Notes under the pieces: generated by a model
Databases searched by the model: none
Seen by the model: the letters and a program-made list of their open reading frames with translations, nothing else
What the model was told of the DNA's origin: nothing
In this document: positions 21,354 through 29,944 of the stretch, piece after piece
Layout: each line of letters opens with the position of its first letter
Position numbering within the stretch: the stretch's first letter is position 1
Position numbers and translations under genes: made by a program
Source: Nocardioides yefusunii
Lineage (GTDB): Bacteria > Actinomycetota > Actinomycetes > Propionibacteriales > Nocardioidaceae
Length of the DNA stretch: 64,000 nucleotides
Assembly (NCBI RefSeq): GCF_004014875.1
Contig: NZ_CP034929.1
Location: forward strand, 868,001-932,000
Reading direction: 5' to 3'

Positions 21354-22373
21354 TCAGTCGATGCTGATGTAGTCGGGACCGGTGTAGCGACCGGTGGAGA
21401 GCTTGGTGCGCTGCAGCAGCAGGTCGTTGAGCAGCGACGAGGCGCCGAAACGGAACCAGTCGGGGTTCAACCAGTCCGGGCCCGCGACCTCGTTGACCGT
21501 CACCAGGTACTTCATCGCGTCCTTGGTGGTGCGAATGCCGCCGGCCGGCTTCACGCCGACCATGTGACCGGTCTGCAGACGGAAGTCGCGCACGGCCTGG
21601 AGCATCAGCAGCGTCACCGGGAGGGTCGCAGCAGGCTGGGTCTTGCCGGTGGAGGTCTTGATGAAGTGAGCGCCGGCCATCATCGCCAGCCACGAGACGC
21701 GGCGGACGTTGTCGTAGGTCTGGAGCTCACCGGTCTCGAAGATCACCTTGAGGTGCGCCTCGGTGCCGTCGACACGACGGCAGGCCTCGCGCACGGCGAC
21801 GATCTCGTCGAAGACCAGCTTGTAGTCGCCGGAGAGGAACGCGCCACGGTCGATGACCATGTCGATCTCGTCGGCGCCGGCCTCGACGGCCTGGCGGGTG
21901 TCGGCCAGCTTGACCTCGAGGGCGGCACGACCCGACGGGAAGGCGGTCGCCACGGAGGCGACCTGGACGCCGGAGTCGCCGACGGCAGCCTTCGCGGTGG
22001 CCACCATGTCGGGGTAGACGCAGACCGCGGCGGTCGAGGGGGTCGACAGGTCGGTCGGGTCGGGACGCACGGCCTTGGAGGCGAGCGAGCGGACCTTGCC
22101 GACGGTGTCGTTGCCCTCGAGCGTGGTCAGGTCGACCATGCTGATGGCGAGGTCGATGAGTCGGGCCTTGGCGTCAGCCTTGATCGAGCGGGTCGAGAGG
22201 GAGGCGGCGCGCGCCTCCAGTCCGACCTGGTCGACCCCGGGGAGGCCGTGGAGGAAGCGGCGCAGGGAGGCGTTGTCGCTGGTGATCTCCGCGAACTGGT
22301 CCGTGACGGACGCAGCGGAGGGAGCGGCAGAGCCGTGGCCTGCACTCGGCGTTGAGGCAGAAGTCGCTGTCAC
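21354..22373 (-). CDS. deoC: Deoxyribose-phosphate aldolase (339 aa)
   Basis: Class I aldolase motifs are present: EIDMVID, HLKVIFETGEL, HFIKTSTGK (an active-site Lys) and VGVKPAGGIRT (the Schiff-base region). It cleaves 2-deoxyribose-5-phosphate to glyceraldehyde-3-phosphate and acetaldehyde, the last step of deoxynucleoside use. The N-terminus is longer than in E. coli, with an Ala/Ser-rich extension as in many actinobacterial DeoC. I place the start at the GTG at 22373; an ATG at 22448 in the same frame would add an unlikely segment. It heads the operon with the two aldehyde dehydrogenase-type genes. Confidence 0.92.
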   Translation of the reverse strand: MTATSASTPSAGHGSAAPSAASVTDQFAEITSDNASLRRFLHGLPGVDQVGLEARAASLSTRSIKADAKARLIDLAISMVDLTTLEGNDTVGKVRSLASKAVRPDPTDLSTPSTAAVCVYPDMVATAKAAVGDSGVQVASVATAFPSGRAALEVKLADTRQAVEAGADEIDMVIDRGAFLSGDYKLVFDEIVAVREACRRVDGTEAHLKVIFETGELQTYDNVRRVSWLAMMAGAHFIKTSTGKTQPAATLPVTLLMLQAVRDFRLQTGHMVGVKPAGGIRTTKDAMKYLVTVNEVAGPDWLNPDWFRFGASSLLNDLLLQRTKLSTGRYTGPDYISID

Positions 22374-22507
22374 TTCATCAGCATAGGTCTGCGCCAAGGG
22401 GGCCGGGCAATCCGAAGTGTGAGACCGGCCCGCGTCCCTGACTGTCAAGTGTCAGAAGGTCACGGACCGGTCTCGAAGTGGGTCTGTCGAGTGTGTTCGG
22501 GGGCCTT

Positions 22508-24172
22508 TCAGAGCCCGGCGGCCACCTTCACGTCACCCTTGATCGCGTCCAGACGACCGGCAGCGGCGATGCGTGCAGCGTCGATCGCCTCGGGGGTCTC
22601 GTCCTCCACTGCGACGACGACTTCCAGGTAGCACTTGACCTTCGGCTCGGTGCCCGAGGGACGCACGATCACGCGGGCACCCTCGGCGAGCGAGTAGCGC
22701 AGACCGTCGGTCGGAGGGAGGTCGACGGTGCCCAGGGAGAGGTCCTCGACCTTCTCCACGGCCAGACCGCCCAGAGCAGTCGGGGGAGTGGATCGCAGAC
22801 GCTCCATCGCGGCACCGATGCCGGCCAGGTCGGAGAACCGGACGCTGAGCTGGTCGGTGGCGTGCAGACCGTGCTCGCGGGCGATGTCGTCGAGGACGTC
22901 GATGAGGGTGCGTCCCGCAGCCTTGGTCTCGGCAGCGAGCTCGCAGAGCACGAGTGCAGCCGAGACGCCGTCCTTGTCGCGGACGTTGGCCGGGTCGACG
23001 CAGTAGCCCAGCGCCTCCTCGTAGCCGTAGGCCAGACCCTCGAGGCGACCGATCCACTTGAACCCGGTCAGCGTCTCGCGGTGCTCCTGGCCCTTGGCTG
23101 CGGCCAGGCGGCCCAGCAGCGAGGAGGAGACGATGGACGTGGCGTAGATGCCGGGCTTGGAGCGGCCCAGCAGGTGGTGGGCCAGCAGCGCACCCACCTC
23201 GTCGCCACGCAGCATCCGCCAGCCCTGCGGTCCGCGCACGGCTGCGGCGCACCGGTCGGCATCGGGGTCGTTGGCGATCACCAGGTCGGCGTCGACCTCC
23301 TCGGCCAGGGCCAGGGAGAGATCCATCGCGCCCGGCTCCTCGGGGTTGGGGAACGCGACCGTCGGGAATGCCGGGTCGGGAGCGAACTGAGCCTCGACCA
23401 GCGCCGGTGCCGGGAAGCCAGCGGCCTCCAGCACGCGCGTGACGGTCTCGCCCCCGACGCCGTGCATGGCGGTGTAGACGACCTTGAGGTCACGGGGGCC
23501 CTCGGGCAGTAGGTCGACGACGCAGGAGCGGTATCGCTCGATGACGTCCTCGCCGAGGACGACGCCACCGTCGCCGCGCGGGACGTCGGCCAGCGAGCCC
23601 ACCGCGTCGATCTGGGCGGCGATGCCGGAGTCGGCCGGGGGAACGATCTGCGAGCCGTCACCGAGGTAGACCTTGTAGCCGTTGTCCTGGGGCGGGTTGT
23701 GGCTCGCGGTCACCATCACGCCCGCCGCGCAGCCCAGGTCGCGGATCGCGTAGGCCAGCAGGGGAGTGGGGAGCGGACGCGGCAGGACGTACGCCTTCAG
23801 GCCGGCACCGGTGACCACCTCGGCGGTGTCACGGGCGAACACGTCGGAGTTGTAGCGGGCGTCGTAGCCGATGACGACGGAGTCCTCGCTGCTTGCGCCC
23901 TGCTCCTTGAGGTAGGCCAGCAGGCCGGCGGCGGCGCGGGTGACCACGACGCGGTTCATCCGGTTGGGTCCGGCTCCGAGGGCTCCGCGCAGACCGGCGG
24001 TGCCGAACTGCAGGGTGCCGGAGAAGCGGTCCGCGAGGTCGGCCAGGGCGTCGGCGTCGCCGTTCTCGGCCTGGGCGAGGACGGCGGTCAACTCGTCGCG
24101 GGTGGCCGGGTCGGGGTCCTCGACCAGCCAGGCGCGGGCGTCGGCGATGAGGGCATCGTGCGAGGTGCTCAT
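22508..24172 (-). CDS. Phosphohexomutase (phosphomannomutase/phosphoglucomutase family, 554 aa)
   Basis: The four-domain alpha-D-phosphohexomutase plan is clear: the phosphoserine loop TASHNP (Ser157), the metal loop NDPDADR (Asp302, Asp304, Asp306), the sugar-specificity region near GFKWIG, and the phosphate-binding RPSGTEPK near the C-terminus. At 554 residues it matches the long PmmB/PgcA type. In the deoC neighbourhood it may interconvert ribose-1-phosphate or deoxyribose-1-phosphate with the 5-phosphates, as PgcA-type and deoB-like enzymes do, or hexose phosphates; sequence alone does not decide. The start is the ATG at 24172. Confidence 0.9.
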   Translation of the reverse strand: MSTSHDALIADARAWLVEDPDPATRDELTAVLAQAENGDADALADLADRFSGTLQFGTAGLRGALGAGPNRMNRVVVTRAAAGLLAYLKEQGASSEDSVVIGYDARYNSDVFARDTAEVVTGAGLKAYVLPRPLPTPLLAYAIRDLGCAAGVMVTASHNPPQDNGYKVYLGDGSQIVPPADSGIAAQIDAVGSLADVPRGDGGVVLGEDVIERYRSCVVDLLPEGPRDLKVVYTAMHGVGGETVTRVLEAAGFPAPALVEAQFAPDPAFPTVAFPNPEEPGAMDLSLALAEEVDADLVIANDPDADRCAAAVRGPQGWRMLRGDEVGALLAHHLLGRSKPGIYATSIVSSSLLGRLAAAKGQEHRETLTGFKWIGRLEGLAYGYEEALGYCVDPANVRDKDGVSAALVLCELAAETKAAGRTLIDVLDDIAREHGLHATDQLSVRFSDLAGIGAAMERLRSTPPTALGGLAVEKVEDLSLGTVDLPPTDGLRYSLAEGARVIVRPSGTEPKVKCYLEVVVAVEDETPEAIDAARIAAAGRLDAIKGDVKVAAGL

Positions 24173-24221
24173 CGCTCCAAGGTAGCCCCGAGGGGCAGGC
24201 GTCGGAAATGGCCGGAACGGA

Positions 24222-24262
24222 CACGAGGTCGTTCACCCCCGAGCGGGGTGAACGACCTCGTG
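24222..24262. terminator. Long perfect hairpin terminator
   Basis: CACGAGGTCGTTCACCCC (24222-24239) pairs with GGGGTGAACGACCTCGTG (24245-24262) over 18 bases. It lies between tpx (whose stop is at 24296) and the mutase start, so it serves tpx. Confidence 0.85.
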
Positions 24263-24295
24263 GAGGAACTCCGAGGGGACCGTGGTCCCGATGGA

Positions 24296-24793
24296 TCAGC
24301 CCAGAGCGGCGACGGCGGCGTCGTAGTTGGGCTCGTGGGTGATGTCGTCGACCAGCTCGACGTGCGTGACCACGCCGGACTCGTCGAGGACGACGACCGA
24401 GCGGGCCAGGAGGCCGGCCAGAGGACCGTCGACCATCGACACACCGAAGTCGGCGCCGAAGGTGGAACGGAAGGTCGAACCCACGGCGACGTTCTCGATG
24501 CCCTCGGCGCCGCAGAAGCGGGCCTGGGCGAACGGGAGGTCGGCGGAGACGTTGAGGACGGTGGTGTTCTCGAGCTTCGAGGCGAGCTCGTTGAACGTGC
24601 GCACCGAAGCGGCGCAGACGCCGGTGTCGACCGACGGGAAGATGTTGAGGACGACGCGCTTGCCCGCGAGGGAAGCGGTGGTGACGTCGGCAAGACCCTC
24701 GCCGACGACGGTGAACTCCGGGGCCTTCTGGCCGACGGCCGGAAGCTCGCCGACGGTGGAGACGGGGTTGCCCTTGAACGCAGTGGTAGCCAT
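24296..24793 (-). CDS. tpx: Thiol peroxidase, Tpx type (165 aa)
   Basis: Atypical 2-Cys peroxiredoxin. The peroxidatic Cys60 lies in [16 protein letters not shown] and the resolving Cys94 in [11 protein letters not shown], both at the positions known from bacterial Tpx. It reduces hydroperoxides with electrons from thioredoxin in the cytoplasm. The length is typical. The ATG at 24793 follows GAGGATG; a further upstream ATG at 24802 would add only three residues. The gene stands alone between two strong terminators. Confidence 0.94.
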   Translation of the reverse strand: MATTAFKGNPVSTVGELPAVGQKAPEFTVVGEGLADVTTASLAGKRVVLNIFPSVDTGVCAASVRTFNELASKLENTTVLNVSADLPFAQARFCGAEGIENVAVGSTFRSTFGADFGVSMVDGPLAGLLARSVVVLDESGVVTHVELVDDITHEPNYDAAVAALG

Positions 24794-24825
24794 GGCGCAC
24801 ATCCTCGCATCGACCCCGTGGACGA

Positions 24826-24856
24826 CGAAGGCCCCGTCCGTCGGACGGGGCCTTCG
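24826..24856. terminator. Terminator after heme oxygenase
   Basis: CGAAGGCCCCGTCCG and CGGACGGGGCCTTCG form a 15-bp stem immediately after the minus-strand hmuO gene and before the tpx promoter region. Confidence 0.85.
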
Positions 24857-24896
24857 CGGGTCCGGGCGTGTGCCGCCCGGGACGATCAGGTGAGGC

Positions 24897-25571
24897 TCAG
24901 GCCTCGGCCTTCACGCGGTAGACGTCGAGGTGCTTGCCGAGCTCGGCGAACATGCGCTGGTTGAAGATGAAGGCCTTCTGGACCTCGTCGACGGCGATCT
25001 CGCGCTGCTCCTCGTCCAGGGGCAGGTTGTCGAGGTTCTCGCGGTAGGTGTCCTTGTAGGTCTTCGCGGTGATGTCGGCGAAGGAGTAGTAGTCCAGACC
25101 CTCGGTGATGCCGTAGGTGCGGCCGACGATGCGGCCGATGGCCAGGCCGCCCGACAGGTCACCCAGGTAGCGGGTGTAGTGGTGCGCGACCAGGCGGACA
25201 CCGGACTCGTTGCCGGCCTCACGGATGCGGGCGGCGTACTCGGTGGCGACCTCGTGCTGGCACAGGTCCTCCTCCGGGGCGCCGGTCGAGAGGGTGGCAA
25301 TGTCGGCGTCGAGGGCCGCGAGACGCTCGAGACGCTCGTCGTGCAGGACCGAGAAGATGGGGTCGGCGGCCTGGGCGCGCGCGGTCTCCTCGAGTGCGGT
25401 GTAGACGACGCGGAGCGACTTCAGGTAGTTGACGTAGCCGAAGAGGTTGAGCTTGCCGCCCATGAGCTCCTCGATGAACGTGGCCGACTCGGCCTCGTCG
25501 TGCAGGAGGCGAGAGCCTTCCTTGAAGGCTGCCGAGAGGGGAAGGGCGGGGGCAGTTTCGGTGATGCTCAT
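24897..25571 (-). CDS. hmuO: Biliverdin-producing heme oxygenase (224 aa)
   Basis: The protein matches HmuO/HO-1-type heme oxygenases. The proximal heme ligand is His24 in SRLLHDEAE, the distal helix carries [10 protein letters not shown], and [11 protein letters not shown] is the family signature. The enzyme splits heme into biliverdin, CO and Fe2+ in the cytoplasm. The ATG at 25571 follows AGAGAG; the frame is open to 25640, but that extension has no support. The gene diverges from hmuTUV across a region with two IdeR/DtxR-type boxes, so expression should rise in iron starvation. Confidence 0.94.
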   Translation of the reverse strand: MSITETAPALPLSAAFKEGSRLLHDEAESATFIEELMGGKLNLFGYVNYLKSLRVVYTALEETARAQAADPIFSVLHDERLERLAALDADIATLSTGAPEEDLCQHEVATEYAARIREAGNESGVRLVAHHYTRYLGDLSGGLAIGRIVGRTYGITEGLDYYSFADITAKTYKDTYRENLDNLPLDEEQREIAVDEVQKAFIFNQRMFAELGKHLDVYRVKAEA

Positions 25572-25658
25572 GGGTCGCTCTCTGAAGGTGCTGACGGAGT
25601 GTGTGGCCGTGCTGCGTCGGGGGCTGGTGATGCCTGACACCCTTGCTGAAGGGGCTGA

Positions 25659-25672
25659 TTAGGCTGCCCTAA
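25659..25672. promoter_or_regulatory. Candidate IdeR/DtxR iron box 1
   Basis: TTAGGCTGCCCTAA is a near-palindrome close to the core of the DtxR/IdeR consensus (TTAGGTTAGGCTAACCTAA). It lies between divergent hmuO and hmuT. Confidence 0.7.
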
Positions 25673-25678
25673 CTGCTG

Positions 25679-25692
25679 TTAGGCTAACCTAA
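25679..25692. promoter_or_regulatory. Candidate IdeR/DtxR iron box 2
   Basis: TTAGGCTAACCTAA matches the right half of the DtxR/IdeR consensus almost exactly. Its centre is 20 bases from that of box 1, about two helical turns, so two dimers could bind one face of the DNA. Confidence 0.8.
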
Positions 25693-25756
25693 GCAAGAAG
25701 CACTGACGTTCCCAATCGTATATGCACCGCTGGCTCCTACCCCTCACGGAGACTCA

Positions 25757-26857
25757 ATGTCCGCTCTGCGTTCCTTCAGGACCGTCGCCGCCCTCGTGGC
25801 GACGACACTGGTGCTCACCGCGTGCGGTGGCGGCGGAGGAGAGCAGGGGGAGCGGGCTGAAGGGAAGGTCGCTCCGGCGATCGCGGACGTCACGCCCGCC
25901 GCCGACCCGCGCTCCTACAGCGGCGTCATCAACGCCGAGATCGCTGACAGCGCCGTCGTCCCCGTCGTCGAGAACCCCACGCCGGCCCTGCCCGCGAAGG
26001 TCACCGACGCCCAGGGCAACAAGGTCGTCGTCACCGACGTCTCGCGGATCCTCGCCCTCGACCTCTACGGCACCCTGGCGCGCACCGTCTTCGAGCTCGG
26101 CCTGGGCGACAACGTCGTGGGACGCGACCGTTCCACCACGTTCCCCGAGGCCAAGGACCTGCCGCTGGTCACCCCGTCGGCCCACGACCTCAACGCCGAG
26201 GCGATCCTCGCGCTCAACCCCAGCGTGATCCTCTCCGACACCACCCTGGGCCCCGTCGACGTCCTCCGGCAGATGGAGGACTCCGGGATCCCCGTGGTCT
26301 GGGTCGAGTCCGACCGCAGCCTGGCCAACGTCGGTGACCTCACCCGCACCACCGCCACCGCCCTGGGCATCCCCGAGGCCGGTGAGAAGCTCGCCGCGCG
26401 CGTCGACGCCGAGATCGCCGAGGTCTCTGCCCAGATCGAGGCCCAGGCGCCCGCCGACAAGAACCAGCGTCTGCGCACGATCTTCCTCTACGCCCGCGGC
26501 AACGCCGGCGTCTACTACATGTTCGGCAAGGGCTCGGCCGCCGACGACCTCATCGACTCGATCGGCGCCTACGACGTCGCCGAGGAGATCGACTGGAGCG
26601 GGATGAAGTCGGTCACCAGCGAGGGTCTCGTCGCTGCCGCGCCCGAACTGATCGTCATGATGACCGGCGGACTCGAGTCCGCCGGAGGTGTCGACGGCCT
26701 GCTGGAGAAGTGGCCCGCGCTGGCCAACACCGCAGCCGGACAGAACAAGCGCATCGTCACCGTCGCGGACTCCCTGGTGCTGGGCTACGGCCCGGCCACC
26801 GCGGAGGTCCTCAACGCGCTCGCCGTCGCCGTGATCGCCCCGGAGGCGTTCGAGTGA
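25757..26857 (+). CDS. hmuT: Hemin ABC transporter substrate-binding lipoprotein (366 aa)
   Basis: A lipobox LTAC with Cys23 ends the signal peptide, so the protein is a membrane-anchored lipoprotein. The rest is a class III periplasmic-binding fold: RILALDLYGTLARTVFELGLGDNVVG, the linker region, and a C-terminal lobe. It fits HmuT, which takes heme from surface receptors and passes it to HmuUV. The ATG at 25757 is 65 bases after iron box 2. Its stop overlaps the GTG of hmuU by 4 bases. Confidence 0.92.
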   Translation: MSALRSFRTVAALVATTLVLTACGGGGGEQGERAEGKVAPAIADVTPAADPRSYSGVINAEIADSAVVPVVENPTPALPAKVTDAQGNKVVVTDVSRILALDLYGTLARTVFELGLGDNVVGRDRSTTFPEAKDLPLVTPSAHDLNAEAILALNPSVILSDTTLGPVDVLRQMEDSGIPVVWVESDRSLANVGDLTRTTATALGIPEAGEKLAARVDAEIAEVSAQIEAQAPADKNQRLRTIFLYARGNAGVYYMFGKGSAADDLIDSIGAYDVAEEIDWSGMKSVTSEGLVAAAPELIVMMTGGLESAGGVDGLLEKWPALANTAAGQNKRIVTVADSLVLGYGPATAEVLNALAVAVIAPEAFE

Positions 26858-27915
26858 GTCTGCAGCTTCCGCTCGCACCCACTGCGGGCAACCGTCGTGG
26901 CGTGCTGCTCGTCCTGGCGGCCGTGCTGGCCGTCTGCATGGTCATCGGCGCAGGAACCGGCCAGCTCGAGATCCCGGCCGGCGAGGTCCTGGGGTCGATC
27001 TGGCACAAGATCGGTCTCGACTGGGGCACCGTCCCCACACACCCGCAGGGCGACAGCACGCTGTGGAACGTCCGGTTCCCGCGTCTGCTCATGGCGGCCC
27101 TCGTCGGTGCCGCCCTGGCCACCGCCGGTGCCGTCATGCAGGGCGTCTTCGGCAACCCACTCGCCGAGCCCGGCACCGTCGGTGTCTCCTCCGGTGCGGC
27201 CGTCGTGGCCGCAGCGACGATCGTCTTCGGCTGGGACTTCTTCGGCGAGTGGACGGTTGCGATCGGCGCCTTCGTGGGCGGCCTGCTCACCACTGTCCTC
27301 GTCTACCTGATGGCCCGCAGCAACGGCCGTACCGAGGTCGTCACCCTCGTCCTCACCGGCGTCGCGGTCAACGCGATGGCCGGAGGCGCCTTGGCGTTCC
27401 TGATGTTCGCCGGCGACACCTCCTCGCGTGAGGAGATCATCTTCTGGCAGATGGGCTCCCTCAACGGGGCCCGCACCGCTCAGCTCTGGGTGGTCGTTCC
27501 GGTCGTCCTGGTCGGACTGGTGGCTTCCTGCCTGATCGCCCGCAAGCTCGACCTGCTCGCCCTCGGCGACAAGTCGGCCCGTCACGTCGGTGTCGACGTC
27601 GACCGCCTGCGAGGTGTCGCGATCGTCGTCGTTGCCGTGCTCACCGCCGGTGCCGTCGCCTTCGCCGGCATCATCGCGTTCGTCGGTCTGATCGTCCCGC
27701 ACCTGCTCCGCATGGTCGTCGGACCCGGACACCGCGCACTCGTCCCGGCCAGTGCCCTGGGCGGCGCCCTGCTGCTCGTCCTGGCCGACCAGTTCGCCCG
27801 CAACGCCATCGCCTACGCCGACCTGCCGATCGGCATGGTCACCTCGTTGGTCGGTGGACCGATCTTCTTCTGGCTCCTCCGTGGCGCCCGTCGCAGCGCA
27901 GGAGGCTGGGCCTGA
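26854..27915 (+). CDS. hmuU: Hemin ABC transporter permease (353 aa)
   Basis: This FecCD-family permease has about ten hydrophobic segments and the family patterns RFPRLLMAALVGAALATAGAVMQ and GIIAFVGLIVPHLLRM (the cytoplasmic loop that contacts the ATPase). It imports heme with HmuT and HmuV. The GTG at 26854 overlaps the hmuT stop; the frame is open further upstream only as a shadow of hmuT. The stop shares one base with the hmuV start. Confidence 0.93.
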   Translation: MSLQLPLAPTAGNRRGVLLVLAAVLAVCMVIGAGTGQLEIPAGEVLGSIWHKIGLDWGTVPTHPQGDSTLWNVRFPRLLMAALVGAALATAGAVMQGVFGNPLAEPGTVGVSSGAAVVAAATIVFGWDFFGEWTVAIGAFVGGLLTTVLVYLMARSNGRTEVVTLVLTGVAVNAMAGGALAFLMFAGDTSSREEIIFWQMGSLNGARTAQLWVVVPVVLVGLVASCLIARKLDLLALGDKSARHVGVDVDRLRGVAIVVVAVLTAGAVAFAGIIAFVGLIVPHLLRMVVGPGHRALVPASALGGALLLVLADQFARNAIAYADLPIGMVTSLVGGPIFFWLLRGARRSAGGWA

Positions 27916-28796
27916 TGTCCACGCGCACCACTGAAACCCACACCGACCGCACGCACACCGCGGCGCTCTGCGCGCGTGGCGTCGAGGTGACGTTCGGCAG
28001 CAACCACGTCCTGACCGGAGTCGACCTCGACATCCGCCACGGTGAGGTCGTCGCACTCGTCGGCCCCAACGGCGCCGGCAAGTCCACCCTCCTGTCGGTC
28101 CTGTCGGGAGACCTCGAGCCGACCGCAGGCACCGTCGAGCTCGACGGTGTCGCCGTCGCCGGTCAGAAGCCGCTCGCGCTGGCCCGCCGCCGCGCCGTCC
28201 TGGTGCAGAAGCAGTCCCTGGCGTTCGGTTTCCGTGCCCGCGAGGTCGTGGAAATGGGCCGATCGGTCTGGCATCGCACCGAGAAGGCCGACGCCGACGA
28301 CGAGATGGTCGACTGGGCGATGGACGTCGCCGACGTCACCCACCTCTCCGACCGCGTCGTCCCCACCCTCTCCGGTGGCGAGCAGGCCCGCGTCGCGTTC
28401 GCCCGCCTCCTGGCCCAGGACGTCGAGGTGCACCTGCTCGACGAGCCCACCGCCGCCCTCGACATCAAGCACCAGGAAGGCCTGCTGCGTCAGGCCCGCG
28501 ACAGCGCCGACCGCGGTGCAGCGGTCGTCGTGGTGCTCCACGACCTCAGCCTCGCCGCCGCCTACTCCGACCGCATCGCGGTCCTCTCCGGCGGCCGGAT
28601 CCGCGCCTGCGGAACCCCGCACGACGTCCTCACCTCAGAGCTCGTCTCCGAGGTCTACGAGCACCCCTGCCACGTGGTCGAGCACGCCGGACACCTGATG
28701 GTCGTCCCACTGCGCACCAGCGTCCACCGCACCACTGACCACCGCACCACCGAGCACCGCACCGCTGAGGAGGAACAGTGCAGCATCGCTCGCTGA
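27915..28796 (+). CDS. hmuV: Hemin ABC transporter ATP-binding protein (293 aa)
   Basis: Walker A GPNGAGKST is at residues 50-58, the signature LSGGEQARVAF near 153 and Walker B HLLDEPTAALD near 172, followed by the H-loop VVLHDLSLAA. It powers heme import by HmuU. The ATG at 27915 overlaps the hmuU stop by one base. The C-terminus carries an unusual tail with three HRT-type repeats (HRTTDHRTTEHRTAEEE) made by 15-bp DNA repeats, and this region also supplies the ribosome site of the next gene, which overlaps by 19 bases. Confidence 0.93.
   Translation: MSTRTTETHTDRTHTAALCARGVEVTFGSNHVLTGVDLDIRHGEVVALVGPNGAGKSTLLSVLSGDLEPTAGTVELDGVAVAGQKPLALARRRAVLVQKQSLAFGFRAREVVEMGRSVWHRTEKADADDEMVDWAMDVADVTHLSDRVVPTLSGGEQARVAFARLLAQDVEVHLLDEPTAALDIKHQEGLLRQARDSADRGAAVVVVLHDLSLAAAYSDRIAVLSGGRIRACGTPHDVLTSELVSEVYEHPCHVVEHAGHLMVVPLRTSVHRTTDHRTTEHRTAEEEQCSIAR
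28725..28769 (+). repeat. Three 15-bp tandem repeats in the hmuV tail
   Basis: CACCGCACCACTGAC, CACCGCACCACCGAG and CACCGCACCGCTGAG follow one another in frame at 28725-28769 and encode HRTTD, HRTTE and HRTAE. The third copy runs into GAGGAGGA, the ribosome site of the next gene. Confidence 0.9.
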
Positions 28797-29944
28797 ACAC
28801 TCGCCCGGGACGCCGCGTCGCGCTGAGCGGCGCCCTCGGTCTCGCAGCCGCTTCCGTCGTCATGGCGGCCCCTGCCCAGGCGGCTGGCAACGTCACTGTG
28901 GACGCCGACGGCAAGGGTGCCGTGATGGACTCCACCTACTCCACCACCCTCACCGTGAGCGGGAAGGGTTTCCAGTCCCTCAAGGGCGGCCACGGCGGTG
29001 TGTACGTCTGGTTCGGCACCGTCAACGGCAAGTGGAAGCCGTCCCAGGGCGGCAAGTCCGGCGTCAACTACGTCTACGTCCCCGACGAGGAGACCAAGGA
29101 CAACGCCGGATTCCAGCGCTACGTCGCCTTCCCGGGCTCCAACACCGCCGCGGCGGCCAACGGCGGCACCATGGACAAGAACGGCAACTGGTCGACGAAG
29201 ATCGTCGTCCCCGGCCCGAAGTTCCAGGCTGTGGGCCGCAACGGTTCCGCCACCACCGTCGACTGCCGCAAGGTCACCTGCGGTGTCATCACGATCGGCG
29301 CCCACGGAGTCAAGAACGCATCGAACGAGACCTTCACCCCGGTGAAGCTCACCGACCTCGCGCGCGGCAACGAGCCGCAGGCCCCCGCAGGGACCGCCCA
29401 GACGCCCGGCACCGCGCCCACCGCTGCTCCCACGACGGCACCGTCCGTGGCCCCGAGCTCCGGGACGGCCCCCGAAACGGCTGCTGACACCGGGAAGAAG
29501 GGGAAGGACGAGAGTGCCCCCACGGGGTCGGTCCAGCCGGCCCTGACCGTGGACCACGCTGCGGCTGTCTCCGGGCGTGCCATGTCGTTCACCGGGACCA
29601 ACCTCGTGCCCGGTGAGCAGTTCACCGTCGTTCTCGACGACGGCGCCGCCGCGGTCGGCCCGTTCGTGGCCGGTGCGGACGGTCGGGCCAGCGGTGTCAT
29701 CCAGATCCCCGCAGAGACCGCGGGCGGGACCCACCAGTTGCGTCTCTTCGGCGCCTCGGCCGACGCGACCGTCAAGTTCGGCGTCCAGCGCACCGATGCG
29801 GGGACGCCGGCGGCAGCCGAGGAGGAGAAGAACTTCTTCACCGCGGCCAACATCTTCGCCGGCGCAGCCGGGCTCCTGTTCGTCGGCGCGGTCGTCTTCA
29901 CCCTGTTCCGACTGCGAGGGGGCCGTCGTGCGCAGAACTCCTGA
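28778..29944 (+). CDS. Secreted membrane-anchored protein of the heme-uptake operon (388 aa)
   Basis: The protein has a signal peptide (residues about 10-35, ending AQA) and a globular first domain of about 165 residues containing two Cys (DCRKVTCGVITIGAHGV), a pattern I associate with proteins encoded beside HtaA genes in actinobacteria. An Ala/Thr/Pro linker, a second beta domain (about residues 245-345) and a C-terminal membrane helix (about 358-378) with an Arg-rich tail complete it. It is therefore displayed on the outer face of the membrane or wall. The GTG at 28778 has GAGGAGGA upstream and overlaps hmuV. A role in passing heme to HmuT is inferred from the operon only. Confidence 0.82.
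   Translation: MQHRSLNTRPGRRVALSGALGLAAASVVMAAPAQAAGNVTVDADGKGAVMDSTYSTTLTVSGKGFQSLKGGHGGVYVWFGTVNGKWKPSQGGKSGVNYVYVPDEETKDNAGFQRYVAFPGSNTAAAANGGTMDKNGNWSTKIVVPGPKFQAVGRNGSATTVDCRKVTCGVITIGAHGVKNASNETFTPVKLTDLARGNEPQAPAGTAQTPGTAPTAAPTTAPSVAPSSGTAPETAADTGKKGKDESAPTGSVQPALTVDHAAAVSGRAMSFTGTNLVPGEQFTVVLDDGAAAVGPFVAGADGRASGVIQIPAETAGGTHQLRLFGASADATVKFGVQRTDAGTPAAAEEEKNFFTAANIFAGAAGLLFVGAVVFTLFRLRGGRRAQNS

Noticed and set aside
22421..22474. Hairpin GAGACCGG...CCGGTCTC after the mutase gene, considered as a riboswitch for deoC
   Set aside because: Only the outer 8-bp and inner 5-bp stems pair. It lies just upstream of deoC on the minus strand, but I see no known aptamer motif; a weak terminator of the mutase transcript is as likely.
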